Counted from the stretch's first letter, positions 35,780-44,605 are shown. The stretch: 64,000 bases of DNA from Bacillota bacterium (GCA_023414355.1 JAEZOB010000010.1:62001-126000), one strand, 5' to 3'. Notes: generated by a model not told the origin, from the letters alone. Made by a program: numbers and translations.

Positions 35780-36595
35780 TTAGATAACAGCATTGTTATA
35801 CGCACTTTCTATCATTTCTCTTGTATAACTCCCAGTTCTTTTCGAGCTTGTAAAATTAATAGCCTTTTTATAGCAAGTTTGGACACAGCGTAAGCAGCGC
35901 ATACATCCATTGGAGTTCTTGATAATAAGTTTCCCCTCCTGTATTAAGAGATTTGAAGTAGGACACGACTTTGCACATTGTCCGCAGTTATTACAACTAT
36001 TGTTTGTCTTTAGATTTCTGTAAAACAAATTACCGAAAGTCATCTTCGAGAAGGTCTGATGAAAATTATGAAGGCGGTGGTATTGTATCGGTATATTTGC
36101 TCGATTATTAGAGTCCAATATATTGATAACAAAGTTATCTATTTGCCAATTTATGCCTTTACGAAATACAGACTTTCCCTTAACAATTGGATAATTTGGA
36201 TTTGAATATAAATAAGAGCTTGCTCCGGGTGCTTTAAAATTCTCCTGTGAAGCCACATGAAATCCTTTATCTTGAAGTTGCTGTATAATATAATAGTTAC
36301 TATCAAGGGGATTGGTAGTATATGTAGAAAAAACAAAGGCTGCGTTAGGATACTCTGTTTTATTCAGTTTACTGATAAATTTCATGATAATATTCGGTGG
36401 CATTAGATCATACACTGGATAACCGATTCCTAGAATAGTGTCTTTACCCTCAAAATTCCTGATGTCACCTAGTGCATCCTCGACCGGAACTAATTCTATA
36501 TCACTAACCTCCTTTTCCTTGAATTTCTGAAGTAGTTTCTCTGACAAGAATTTTGTATTACCTGTTCCACTAAAATAAACTATTTTTACATTCAT
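35780..36595 (-). CDS. EFR1-type flavodoxin/ferredoxin fusion protein
   Basis: 271-residue electron-transfer protein. The N-terminal flavodoxin-like domain opens with IVYFSGTGNTKFLSEKLL (FMN-phosphate loop SGTGNT). The C-terminal 2[4Fe-4S] ferredoxin domain has CNNCGQCAKSCP and CMRCLRCVQTC. This EFR1 arrangement is common in Clostridia and is thought to move electrons between low-potential carriers; the partner is unknown. It lies 70 bp after a MarR gene and is probably under its control. Confidence 0.9.
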   Translation of the reverse strand: MNVKIVYFSGTGNTKFLSEKLLQKFKEKEVSDIELVPVEDALGDIRNFEGKDTILGIGYPVYDLMPPNIIMKFISKLNKTEYPNAAFVFSTYTTNPLDSNYYIIQQLQDKGFHVASQENFKAPGASSYLYSNPNYPIVKGKSVFRKGINWQIDNFVINILDSNNRANIPIQYHRLHNFHQTFSKMTFGNLFYRNLKTNNSCNNCGQCAKSCPTSNLLIQEGKLIIKNSNGCMRCLRCVQTCYKKAINFTSSKRTGSYTREMIESAYNNAVI

Positions 36596-36644
36596 ATATT
36601 TTATCTCCTTAACTATTAAGCTTCTTAACTATAATATAAAATAA

Positions 36645-36674
36645 TTACAATAGTGAACTTAATCACTATTGTAA
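36645..36674. promoter_or_regulatory. Perfect 12-bp inverted repeat across the marR stop codon
   Basis: TTACAATAGTGA (36645-36656) and TCACTATTGTAA (36663-36674) are perfect arms around six bases. The repeat contains the marR stop codon. On the minus strand it is followed by an AT-rich tract, so it could act as a MarR operator for the downstream gene, a partial terminator, or a stability hairpin. Confidence 0.5.
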
Positions 36675-37124
36675 CTTCTTATCAAACATTTCTTCTAGTT
36701 TGTTCAGAAAAAAAAGTATTGTCTCCAATTCCTTATCTGATATTGACGCTAATTCTTTCGCTAACTCTCCAAAAGCATGAGTCTCATTATTAAAGAAATT
36801 TTTAACTGCGAGCTTACCTTGATCAGTAGTTTTCAATATAACTATTCTCTCATTCTCTTCACTTCTGTACTTCCGCAACATGTTTTTACTGCATAGCTTT
36901 TTTACCAATTGCGAAGCGGCACTCAGCGTAATGGATAAATTCAATGCTATATCAGTAACGGTTAGTTCAGAGTGTGTATTAAATAAACACAGAACTTGCA
37001 TCTCAGCTGGATACAAATTTGCATCATTACATACATCTACAGTTTTTCTCTTCTTAATAACAGAAAACTTATTGTGTATCCTAATAAATTGATTATATAA
37101 TTCCTGTTGGTCTTTATTTTCCAT
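36666..37124 (-). CDS. MarR-family transcriptional regulator
   Basis: 152-residue winged-helix regulator: an N-terminal dimerisation helix, the recognition region LTVTDIALNLSITLSAASQLVKKL, the wing around RKYRSEENERIVILKTTDQG, and a C-terminal helix. The open frame reaches 37130 through a TTG, but the ATG at 37124 is more plausible. A promoter ends only six bases upstream and no Shine-Dalgarno is visible, so the mRNA may be leaderless. EFR1 follows after 70 bp. Confidence 0.88.
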   Translation of the reverse strand: MENKDQQELYNQFIRIHNKFSVIKKRKTVDVCNDANLYPAEMQVLCLFNTHSELTVTDIALNLSITLSAASQLVKKLCSKNMLRKYRSEENERIVILKTTDQGKLAVKNFFNNETHAFGELAKELASISDKELETILFFLNKLEEMFDKKLQ

Positions 37125-37130
37125 ATTCAA

Positions 37131-37159
37131 AGCATATAGTAAAGCAGCTTAACTGTCAA
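37131..37159 (-). promoter_or_regulatory. Promoter of marR, probably giving a leaderless transcript
   Basis: Minus-strand TTGACA (37154-37159), 17 bp, TATGCT (37131-37136), then TTGAAT and the ATG. The expected transcription start falls at or next to the start codon. Confidence 0.65.
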
Positions 37160-37298
37160 GCATATAAATAAATTTTCCAAACAAAAGCGCACTCATCTAT
37201 TTTAAATGAGTGCATACTTTTATTATTATATATTCAATTCATACCTCACCTTATATAGCAGACAGCATGTCTCCACATGTATGGAGACTATGATATGG

Positions 37299-37462
37299 CT
37301 ATATGGAGTCATAAATATATTTTACTGATATAGCGATTGGTTTGCTTGTTGCTTTAGTTGTAGATACTTCTATAGTAATTGTCGATTTTTTAGTATCCGC
37401 GGCAAAGTCTACACCATCGGCTTTTTAGTTCAAGGTCACCTCTGAACAGCAACTATTCCAGG
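37299..37462 (-). pseudogene. Possible decayed coding remnant downstream of comEC
   Basis: In one minus-strand frame the region reads WNSCCSEVTLN, a stop, then a 40-codon stretch KADGVDFAADTKKSTITIEV and on, to TAG. It has coding-like composition resembling an Ig-like surface-protein repeat. There is no start or ribosome site. The rest of the 338-bp marR-comEC gap holds the marR promoter, a GCACTCAT/ATGAGTGC hairpin (about 37190-37213) and a GTCTCCA/TGGAGAC hairpin (about 37269-37288). Confidence 0.3.
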
Positions 37463-39898
37463 TCATTGTTCCAGATAACCTCTTATCCTCATTTTCTTTC
37501 CATCTGTTTTTATCGTGATCGCACCACTTTCATAGGAGATCAATGCTGCACTATTGATATTCTCAAGTCTCTTCAGCAGCTCCGGATGGGGATGCCCATA
37601 CCAATTATTCCTTCCGCAGCTAATCAGTGATAGCTCGGGCCGGACAACTCGCAGAAATGCTATATCAGAAGAATATTTTGATCCATGGTGTGCCACCTTC
37701 AGGATATCATAATCTGTAGCCGGTGTGATCCCATATTTCTTATTATAATATCCCTTCTTCAGGTTTTGACTGGTTCTTTCTTCCCCCTCCTTCTGCAAAT
37801 CTCCGGTCAGAAGCAAATCGAAGGCACCGTAATTGACGCTCAGTACCATGGAATAGGAATTGATGTCCGGAAACGTTTCGCCTGGTGCAGGATGTAGGCA
37901 GTATATGTTCAAGATCTCCTGATTGAAGATATCACGAAGTATGCTGATGAAAGTATCATTCTTAGCTCTTTTTGTTTCTGCAAGTTCTCCCTTTACACAT
38001 ATACTATCGTGGCAGATCCAATCCCCCTCTCTGATGTAGCTGATCTTAATATGCTTCTCTCTGGCCAGCTTCTCCATAGCATGATAATTCTCCTCTTTCT
38101 GGTCGATGCCCGGTAAAATCAATCTACGAATCCGAAAACCCTCCTCCATCAGTTCCATTATGCCAGTGATATGATCCTTGTCACAATGGCTGACAATTGC
38201 ATAGTCAAGCTGATCCACTCCCCTGTTTTTCAGAAACGGCAACAGACGGTAGGTTCCAACTTTACTTAGATCGGTGCTACCGCCATCAATCAGATAATTG
38301 GTGCCCCCGCTTTCCATATAAATCGACTCTCCCTGCCCTACATCAAGCATTGTGATCTCAAGACCATGTGGAACCCGCGGAATAAATAGCAGCATAATTC
38401 CGACCATCGGATAAATCAGCAGGTACTTTCTTATGCTGGATTTGCTTTGATTGATAAATAAGATTAATAAGCCGATATCGATTAATATCACCAACCATCC
38501 GGGTCTGCCTACTGTAATCAGGCTTCCCATAAGCTGAGAATTCACTCGGCAGATTTCTTCGTAAAGCTTTAGGATATAGTTCGGTCCTCCGATCAGAAAA
38601 GTTCCAAGCGGCAGCCAGAAGAGACCCGCAACACCGGCCACCAGTGAGGATATGGTTAAGATTGAGATGAAAGGTAGTATCAAAAGATTCGTCAGAATAC
38701 CATAGGTTGGGAATTGATAGTAGAAGTATAGAACTGCAGGGGTTGTAGCAAGGGTTGCACTCAAACTGACCAGTACACCATCCAGTAGTTTACTTTTGTA
38801 TGGGAAGATGCGTTTGAAGCCCGGATAGATTAGTGTTATTCCAAGGACTGCACCGTAGGATAATAAGAAGCCGACAGAGAACAGCTGCAGCGGATTTTGA
38901 AGAAGAATCAGCAGTGCACTGAGTGCCAGTGCTGAGAGAATATCGTAGGTCTTACCAATCAGATTAGCCAGGAGCAGTACTACCATCATGACAACCGAGC
39001 GATTCGTGGATACGCTAAAATTCGTCAACACTCCATAACTGTAGAGAAAAGCGATTGTCAGGAGGGTAGAGATTTGCAAGGGTATGCGGCATAGCTTCAG
39101 AAGTCTAAAAAATCCAAGCCCGATCAGAGATACATGTAGTCCGGAAATTGCAAGGATATGAGAAATACCGCCATTCTGATACAAAGCCTTCAGTTCATCA
39201 TCCAAAAGATATTTATCGCCGAGCAGCATAGCGATCAAAACTCCTGCTTCCTTCTCATCCAGTATAGTAACATATATCCGGATAAGACCGTTCTTCAATC
39301 GGCTGAGTCCTTCACGATATTTTGAATAACCATGGTCAGTTATGATGATCTGCTCTGCGATTGCTTTAAAGTCGATATTCTCAATCCGGTAATACAGCTG
39401 TTCATCAAATTGTCCCGGATTGGAGGCTTTTGTGAATTTTATCAGGGAACCTTTTAGAAGTATTTGATTTCCGATTTGATAGAATTGATTGTCAGAAGTG
39501 TAAGCTATAACAGCTTCACAGGGATAGTTTTCTCCTTGATACAGAGAAGCTGTAACATGATTAAGATAAAGCGCTCGGCCTGAGGGTTTTTGCACTATCA
39601 TAGTAATCCGGCCGGTCAGTTCACAGGGTGCTTCCTGTAAAAAGGACTTTGCCAGTCCTGGCAGCTGGAGCTGTGCTTTCATAGCCAAAGCTCCCAATAA
39701 CAGAAGCATCGGTAAAAGCCATAGAAATCTGTCTTTTGCAGTAATGTATCGGTTACTCAGACGGTACATCAAAAGGTAAAGCAATACCGAACCACAGAAA
39801 CACATTCCAAGAATCAGCCATACAGCAGCCGAGAACCAGGCTAATATCAGCCCCAACAGATAAGCCCCCAGTATCCATACCAAAGGGCGTCTGATCAA
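37463..39898 (-). CDS. comEC: DNA internalisation competence protein ComEC/Rec2
   Basis: Membrane channel for single-stranded DNA uptake. The 811-residue product has an N-terminal membrane pair plus OB-like segment (about 1-190), the Competence domain with several membrane helices starting GGISHILAISGLHVSLIG, and a C-terminal metallo-beta-lactamase domain: MLDVGQGESIYME, NYLIDGGSTD, VSHCDKDHITGIME (HxxxDH-type motif varied to HCDKDH), LLTGDLQKEGE and KVAHHGSKYSSD. It is the last gene of the comEA operon; 13 bp separate it from the GerMN gene. The C-terminal end is duplicated at 35627-35720. Confidence 0.93.
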   Translation of the reverse strand: MIRRPLVWILGAYLLGLILAWFSAAVWLILGMCFCGSVLLYLLMYRLSNRYITAKDRFLWLLPMLLLLGALAMKAQLQLPGLAKSFLQEAPCELTGRITMIVQKPSGRALYLNHVTASLYQGENYPCEAVIAYTSDNQFYQIGNQILLKGSLIKFTKASNPGQFDEQLYYRIENIDFKAIAEQIIITDHGYSKYREGLSRLKNGLIRIYVTILDEKEAGVLIAMLLGDKYLLDDELKALYQNGGISHILAISGLHVSLIGLGFFRLLKLCRIPLQISTLLTIAFLYSYGVLTNFSVSTNRSVVMMVVLLLANLIGKTYDILSALALSALLILLQNPLQLFSVGFLLSYGAVLGITLIYPGFKRIFPYKSKLLDGVLVSLSATLATTPAVLYFYYQFPTYGILTNLLILPFISILTISSLVAGVAGLFWLPLGTFLIGGPNYILKLYEEICRVNSQLMGSLITVGRPGWLVILIDIGLLILFINQSKSSIRKYLLIYPMVGIMLLFIPRVPHGLEITMLDVGQGESIYMESGGTNYLIDGGSTDLSKVGTYRLLPFLKNRGVDQLDYAIVSHCDKDHITGIMELMEEGFRIRRLILPGIDQKEENYHAMEKLAREKHIKISYIREGDWICHDSICVKGELAETKRAKNDTFISILRDIFNQEILNIYCLHPAPGETFPDINSYSMVLSVNYGAFDLLLTGDLQKEGEERTSQNLKKGYYNKKYGITPATDYDILKVAHHGSKYSSDIAFLRVVRPELSLISCGRNNWYGHPHPELLKRLENINSAALISYESGAITIKTDGKKMRIRGYLEQ

Positions 39899-39911
39899 TG
39901 ATCTCCCCCCC

Positions 39912-40829
39912 CTAACTTTCTTTTAGCAAGCTTAAATCTCGCTCAAAATATCCATCCAACGTAAGACCTTCACCAAAAAGTGGTGGTACTTCTCCATTAA
40001 TCTGGAATTGTACCTTTTTAATATAAGGAAGCTCGACCAGCGTATTAACAATGGAATAGATGACAACATCATCCGATAAGCCAGAAATCTTATCCATGAA
40101 CTTTTCGTTGAAATCTACATAGCAGATACTATCCTTCATTTCAACTTTATTCAGAACAGTTCCCTCAGGGACAGTTCTATACATACCGATCTGCTCGGGT
40201 CCTGCAAGAAGCTCCTTTAATACCACTTCCTCAAGTGATCCCGATCCGGTATAGGTAATCTCTTTCAGATATTCCACCAGAGAATCCCCTTTTTCATTGG
40301 CAAAATAAAGCTTTACCTTCGTATCCGTACCAGTGCTGTCAATGAAATCATCCTTCGTCATGATGCCAACCAATTCCCCACTACTGTCAAGCAATGGTTG
40401 TCCATTAACATAAAATTGAATATACTCTACGCCTTCCAGCTGGCTTAATGTTTTTACGATCGCAGCTCTGCACAATATCTCGGAAATACCTGTCAATTCT
40501 GCATAGGAGGGCTCAAAATCTATGGTCAGGCTTTCATCATCATTAAAGTAATATTCTCTGACTACAGCTGCATCCATCAATGCACTCTTATATAAAAGGT
40601 TTTCCGGTGCCTTCTTCAACATATAAAGCAGTTCATCTATCTGCTCCTCTTGTTTGGTACTGATCATCTGATATCTCTCACTGACCAGAGCGGAGGTTTT
40701 GGAATTCACATAATAGACGCCGACCTCAGAAGTATTTTCTGGGGTTGTTTTGCTGCCGTTGCTGCAGGCATTCAGAGCCAATACCAGACTGAGCAATATT
40801 AGTATAGTAAAAAATCTCTTCATTTTCAT
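39912..40829 (-). CDS. GerMN-domain lipoprotein
   Basis: 305-residue secreted lipoprotein: basic N-terminus, hydrophobic core FFTILILLSLVLALNAC with lipobox LNAC (Cys at about 22), then two GerMN-type domains (about 85-175, including TIDFEPSYAELTG, and 195-295, including CYVDFNEKFMDKISG). GerM of Bacillus acts in sporulation and cortex assembly. The gene lies directly after the histidine kinase gene, an arrangement that suggests an envelope role linked to the two-component system; this is inferred. It should be a substrate of the Lgt encoded here. Confidence 0.88.
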   Translation of the reverse strand: MKMKRFFTILILLSLVLALNACSNGSKTTPENTSEVGVYYVNSKTSALVSERYQMISTKQEEQIDELLYMLKKAPENLLYKSALMDAAVVREYYFNDDESLTIDFEPSYAELTGISEILCRAAIVKTLSQLEGVEYIQFYVNGQPLLDSSGELVGIMTKDDFIDSTGTDTKVKLYFANEKGDSLVEYLKEITYTGSGSLEEVVLKELLAGPEQIGMYRTVPEGTVLNKVEMKDSICYVDFNEKFMDKISGLSDDVVIYSIVNTLVELPYIKKVQFQINGEVPPLFGEGLTLDGYFERDLSLLKES

Positions 40830-40870
40830 AAGCCTTCCTCTGCTCCCCTTCCCATGGCAGACTCTCCGTC

Positions 40871-42316
40871 CTAAACAATATAGTTCAGAGGAATCCTTAC
40901 ATTGAAGGTGGTTCCTTCCCCTTCCTTACTGTAGACCTTGATAGCGCCACGGTGCATTTGTATTACGTTTTTCGTAATCGCAAGTCCGAGTCCGGTTCCT
41001 CCAGTCTCTCGTGATCTGGCCTTATCTACACGGTAGAAACGTTCAAAAATCGAATCTTGCGCATCCTCCGGTATCCCGATACCGGAATCCGACACCTTGA
41101 TAAAGAAATACTTATGATCCGCATTCAGTGAGACTCTAACCCAGCCATCCACAATATTATACTTAATCGCATTCTCAATCAGGTTAGAGAGGGCCAGCGA
41201 CAGTTTAACTTCATCCACCTCCGCAATAACAGGGCGAAAGCTTTCATAAATCAACTCGATATTCTGCTTCTTTGCAATTGGTGTCAGACGCTTCAATATC
41301 TGCTCCAGCAATTCATTGATATTAAGCGGAGCGATATTCATATCTCCTGCTGTCTTATCCAGCTTGACGAGAGAAAGCAGGTCATTGATAATCTTATTCT
41401 CTCTCTCGATTTCATCCGTAATGTCTAATAAAAACTCTCGATACAGCTCAGGAGGTGTGTCCTCCTGCATTAACAGAGAATCTGCCAAAACCTTGATGGA
41501 GGTGATCGGTGTCTTCAGCTCATGGGACACATTCGATACAAACTCCTGTCTGGAATTCTCCAGCTTCTGCATTCGGTTCAACATATGATTAAAGGAATCA
41601 GAGATTCTTTCGATCTCATTATACCCCTTGATGGAAACGCTTTCGTCCATATAAGTCTCCGACATATGGTCGATAGAATTTACAACATTGGTCAGTGGCT
41701 TGCTTAAAATTCCCGAGAAATAGACAGAGAAGACTACAATTAGTATCGCAAGGATGATGGTGAACAGTACCACCCTTTGTTCCATACTATCCCTGATAGA
41801 CTGGATGTCCTTTGTAGAAAAGCTCATGACAATAGCACCCGTAATCTCTTTTGTATCATCATGGGTGATCGGATAGGTCATACTAAAATAATTTGTTTCG
41901 TAATTTCGTACGAAGCTGTCTTTGAAGCCATTCAGACATCTGATCACATCCTCAGAAATCAGATATTTTCCTTCCTCCAGGGAATAGGTATCCTTCACGA
42001 TGAAGAGGTTACTGTTAACGATAACAATTCTTCCACCGTAAATATCAGCTATTCTGGAAATTTCGCTATCGGCTTCGGTATCCTCGCCGGTGGTCAAAAA
42101 CCCCCTGGAATCCAGATAATTAGACAGCATATACCCTTGATTTTTTAATTCATCCTTCCTGTTGGTGATGGCTTTCTCTTCATAGGTATTTAAAAGCATC
42201 TGCGTGAAGATGGAGAGAGGAACCATACCCAGGACGATAAAGGCCAGCAACAGGTATATTCTCATGCTGTTAAGAAAACGTAATTTACTCTTGATTTTGG
42301 AAAAAATAACCGACAC
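40871..42316 (-). CDS. Sensor histidine kinase (WalK/PhoR-like)
   Basis: Membrane kinase of about 481 residues: TM1 at about 19-41, an extracellular sensor domain, TM2 at about 182-204, a HAMP domain (SKPLTNVVNSIDHM), a HisKA with SHELKTPITSIK (phospho-His at about 265) and HATPase_c with NLIENAIKYN, DSGIGIPED and GGTGLGLAI. There is no PAS domain. The open frame extends to 42433 inside the regulator gene; I take GTG 42316, which overlaps that gene by 32 nt, though ATG 42265 is also possible. It is co-transcribed with the response regulator. Confidence 0.88.
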   Translation of the reverse strand: MSVIFSKIKSKLRFLNSMRIYLLLAFIVLGMVPLSIFTQMLLNTYEEKAITNRKDELKNQGYMLSNYLDSRGFLTTGEDTEADSEISRIADIYGGRIVIVNSNLFIVKDTYSLEEGKYLISEDVIRCLNGFKDSFVRNYETNYFSMTYPITHDDTKEITGAIVMSFSTKDIQSIRDSMEQRVVLFTIILAILIVVFSVYFSGILSKPLTNVVNSIDHMSETYMDESVSIKGYNEIERISDSFNHMLNRMQKLENSRQEFVSNVSHELKTPITSIKVLADSLLMQEDTPPELYREFLLDITDEIERENKIINDLLSLVKLDKTAGDMNIAPLNINELLEQILKRLTPIAKKQNIELIYESFRPVIAEVDEVKLSLALSNLIENAIKYNIVDGWVRVSLNADHKYFFIKVSDSGIGIPEDAQDSIFERFYRVDKARSRETGGTGLGLAITKNVIQMHRGAIKVYSKEGEGTTFNVRIPLNYIV

Positions 42317-42983
42317 CCCATTTTGTATGTATAAATTTCGGCTCGCTAGGATTACTCTCAATCTTTTCACGCAGCCTTCTGATATGAACATCCACCGTCC
42401 TGACATCACCGGGATAATCATAACCCCATACAATATTTAACAGGTTTTCACGGCTGTATACTTTATTTGGATTAAAAACCAACAATTCAAGCAAATCGAA
42501 TTCCTTAGCAGTCAAATTCACTTCCTTGCCTGAGATATATACTCTTCTATTCTCACAATCTATCTTCATCTCACCAAAGGTGACAGTCTTGGTATCAGTA
42601 CTTCCTGTAGCTGTATTCTTGCTGCTGCGGCGCATAATGGCTTTAATTCTGGCCTTAACCTCAAGAATATTAAAGGGTTTTGTGATATAGTCATCCGCAC
42701 CATACTCGAGACCAAGGATCTTATCCATGTCATCTCCCTTTGCCGTCAGCATAATAATCGGCATCATGGAAAATTCCCGAATCTGCTGGCATACCTCAAA
42801 GCCTGAAAGCTTCGGAAGCATAACATCCAACAGCACTACATCATACTCCTTCTTTTTCGCAGCCTCCAGAGCTTCCTCACCGTCGTAGGCACAGTCAACC
42901 TCCATTCCGTCTTGTTCCAGACTAAACCGGATACCCTTTACGATTAATTTCTCATCATCAACTACAAGTACTCTTTTTGCCAT
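42285..42983 (-). CDS. OmpR/PhoB-family response regulator (WalR-like)
   Basis: 232-residue two-component regulator. The receiver domain has VVDDEK, phospho-acceptor D53 in LLDVMLPK, the Thr in MLTAKGD and Lys in ITKPFN. The C-terminal winged helix has VNLTAKEFDLLELLVFNPNK and DVRTVDVHIRRLREKIE. It is close to WalR/PhoP types that control cell-wall genes, but the target cannot be told from sequence alone. It lies 30 bp after comEA and overlaps the kinase gene. Confidence 0.92.
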   Translation of the reverse strand: MAKRVLVVDDEKLIVKGIRFSLEQDGMEVDCAYDGEEALEAAKKKEYDVVLLDVMLPKLSGFEVCQQIREFSMMPIIMLTAKGDDMDKILGLEYGADDYITKPFNILEVKARIKAIMRRSSKNTATGSTDTKTVTFGEMKIDCENRRVYISGKEVNLTAKEFDLLELLVFNPNKVYSRENLLNIVWGYDYPGDVRTVDVHIRRLREKIESNPSEPKFIHTKWGVGYFFQNQE

Positions 42984-43013
42984 CTCTTCACCTCATCATG
43001 GTATCTATCTATA

Positions 43014-43814
43014 TTATTTTACAGTAATATAACCGGAAACCTTATTAAACAGGCCTTCCTTAATCCCGGATATCTTCATCAGATCCTGTATCGTCTTGAA
43101 CTTACCCTTTGTATTCCGGTACTCAAGGATACTGGCGGCTTTCGCCTCTCCCACTCCCGGGAGCTCCATCAGCTCCTCAGCAGTAGCGGTATTGATATTA
43201 ATCAGTTTTGGTCCCGCTGGTTCCGGTGATGACTGCTCTGACATCCCCGAAGCTTCTCCAGCCATATAATCTTCGGCAGAAAGCTCCTTCACTTCCTTTT
43301 GTGTGGGGATATAGATTCTCTGACCATCCTGTACCTTCAACGCCTGATTGATATAATCTTCGGCTGCCTCGTCAGTAAAACCTCCGGCCTGATTCACCAG
43401 ATCTACCACTCTGCAATCCTTTCGTACCGAATAGACTCCCGGACTGTTCACCGCACCGCAGATATGAACATAACAGTTCTCTGAAGTCTCCTGCTCCAGA
43501 GTCTTTATGGGAGCTCGTGTTAGATTTTTCTCTAAATTATCCTGCCCTAATGCTCCTGTCGGGCTTTTTTCATTATTATCCTGACTTGATGCTTCTGCCA
43601 GAACTTCCTCTGAATTATCCTGATTCAGCTCTCCTGTCAGGTTTTTCACTGAATTATCCTGACTCAACATCCCAGACAAGCTTTCCTCCTGCTGTTGCGA
43701 TAAATCCTGAACTGTAGCGGAGGAGGCCGTATTCTTATACACAAAGCTATAACAGATACCCGCAATCAGAAGAAAGCTACAGGCAGCTGCCAAAATAAGA
43801 TATTTTCTTTTCAT
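43014..43814 (-). CDS. comEA: ComEA-like competence DNA-binding protein
   Basis: About 266 residues, membrane-anchored outside the cell. Order: short basic N-terminus and membrane span (about 4-25), a Gln/Asp/Asn-rich linker of four 13-residue repeats (about 47-98), an SLBB domain (VHICGAVNSPGVYSV to GQRIYIPT), a second linker, and a C-terminal helix-hairpin-helix domain (LININTATAEELMELPGVGE). It binds incoming double-stranded DNA for ComEC. ATG 43814 is 6 nt after AAGGAAG; a TTG at 43832 is less likely. It heads the operon ending in comEC. Confidence 0.92.
   Translation of the reverse strand: MKRKYLILAAACSFLLIAGICYSFVYKNTASSATVQDLSQQQEESLSGMLSQDNSVKNLTGELNQDNSEEVLAEASSQDNNEKSPTGALGQDNLEKNLTRAPIKTLEQETSENCYVHICGAVNSPGVYSVRKDCRVVDLVNQAGGFTDEAAEDYINQALKVQDGQRIYIPTQKEVKELSAEDYMAGEASGMSEQSSPEPAGPKLININTATAEELMELPGVGEAKAASILEYRNTKGKFKTIQDLMKISGIKEGLFNKVSGYITVK
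43521..43676 (-). repeat. Coding 39-bp tandem repeat in comEA (four units)
   Basis: Four consecutive 13-residue units: SGMLSQDNSVKNL, TGELNQDNSEEVL, AEASSQDNNEKSP, TGALGQDNLEKNL. The QDN core is constant. It forms the spacer between the membrane anchor and the SLBB domain, so copy number would set the reach of the DNA-binding domain. Confidence 0.8.
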
Positions 43815-43940
43815 TATCATCTTCCTTATCAAAGAAGACTTAAAAAGTACCCTCTATACTTTTTTGATAAGACATTCTTATTTTACATAAATTGCACATC
43901 ATTTACAATAGGTATTTCAGCCAGAATATTAGAAATATAT

Positions 43941-44387
43941 TCAATATTTTCTCCAACTTCCCTGAAAAATGACAATCCCAATAACGACTATGACGACTCC
44001 GATTAATTTGCGCCATTCAAACCCGATCTTTTCCGAGCCGAACATCCCAAAAACCTCGATCAGATATGCCACCGACAGCTGAGCCAGGATGATAAACATA
44101 TTTGCCATGGCCGGACCAAGAGTATCTACACTCTTAATCACGGTATAAGTAATAAAGGCACCGAGTACACCTCCAAGCAACATATATTTCTGATTGATTC
44201 TTAAGATTGCCGAGAACTGTCCCTGCCTGCCAGTTACCATCCATGCCAGAATACAGATCAACATTGCGGAAAACTGTACAAAGCTTGCTGATACCCATAT
44301 GCTGGTCTGCTTTGTGACCCCTGTATTAAACACTCCCTGAGTACTCATCATAGCACCTGAGAGAATTGCAATCAAAAACCCTATCAT
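43941..44387 (-). CDS. DMT-superfamily transporter, YdcZ (DUF606) family
   Basis: 148-residue inner-membrane protein with five hydrophobic segments, starting MIGFLIAILSGAMMSTQGVFNTGV, the typical start of the YdcZ group of small drug/metabolite transporters, and ending IVVIGIVIFQGS. The open frame continues upstream to 44531 but that part has no membrane or family character; the ATG at 44387 after GGTGAT fits the family length. Substrate unknown. It lies alone between comEA and argD on the minus strand. Confidence 0.82.
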   Translation of the reverse strand: MIGFLIAILSGAMMSTQGVFNTGVTKQTSIWVSASFVQFSAMLICILAWMVTGRQGQFSAILRINQKYMLLGGVLGAFITYTVIKSVDTLGPAMANMFIILAQLSVAYLIEVFGMFGSEKIGFEWRKLIGVVIVVIGIVIFQGSWRKY

Positions 44388-44560
44388 ACCTGCATCACCG
44401 CTCCTCAAATAATAAAGTTCTTTCTTAAGATATCCTTTTTTATGGCAATCTATACGAAGTCCCTTATTACTAAAAAATCTTAGATTGGTCATTGCGGTAA
44501 AAGGCACTTTTGAAAAGCATAGTTTTAGCATAATCCTATTGTATACAGCCGATTCATTAT

Positions 44561-44605
44561 AAAAAGAGCATAGAATATCAGCTCGTAAGCTGTTCTTCCA
44601 TGCTC
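44561..44605 (-). terminator. Terminator of the arg operon (argD)
   Basis: On the minus strand a long imperfect stem AGCATGGAAGAACAGCT with AGCTGATATTCTATGCT around TACG, followed by CTTTTTAT. A second perfect hairpin, ATCCTCAATTT/AAATTGAGGAT (44622-44647), lies between it and the argD stop. Confidence 0.75.

Noticed and set aside
26000..37460. Defence island or biosynthetic cluster
   Set aside because: The genes are small unrelated units (hydrolases, GNATs, reductases, regulators) with separate promoters; no nuclease, helicase, toxin or synthase set was recognised.
44388..44531. 48-residue N-terminal extension of the YdcZ-type protein
   Set aside because: Family members start at the hydrophobic MIGFLIAILSG; the extension lacks membrane character and a ribosome site.
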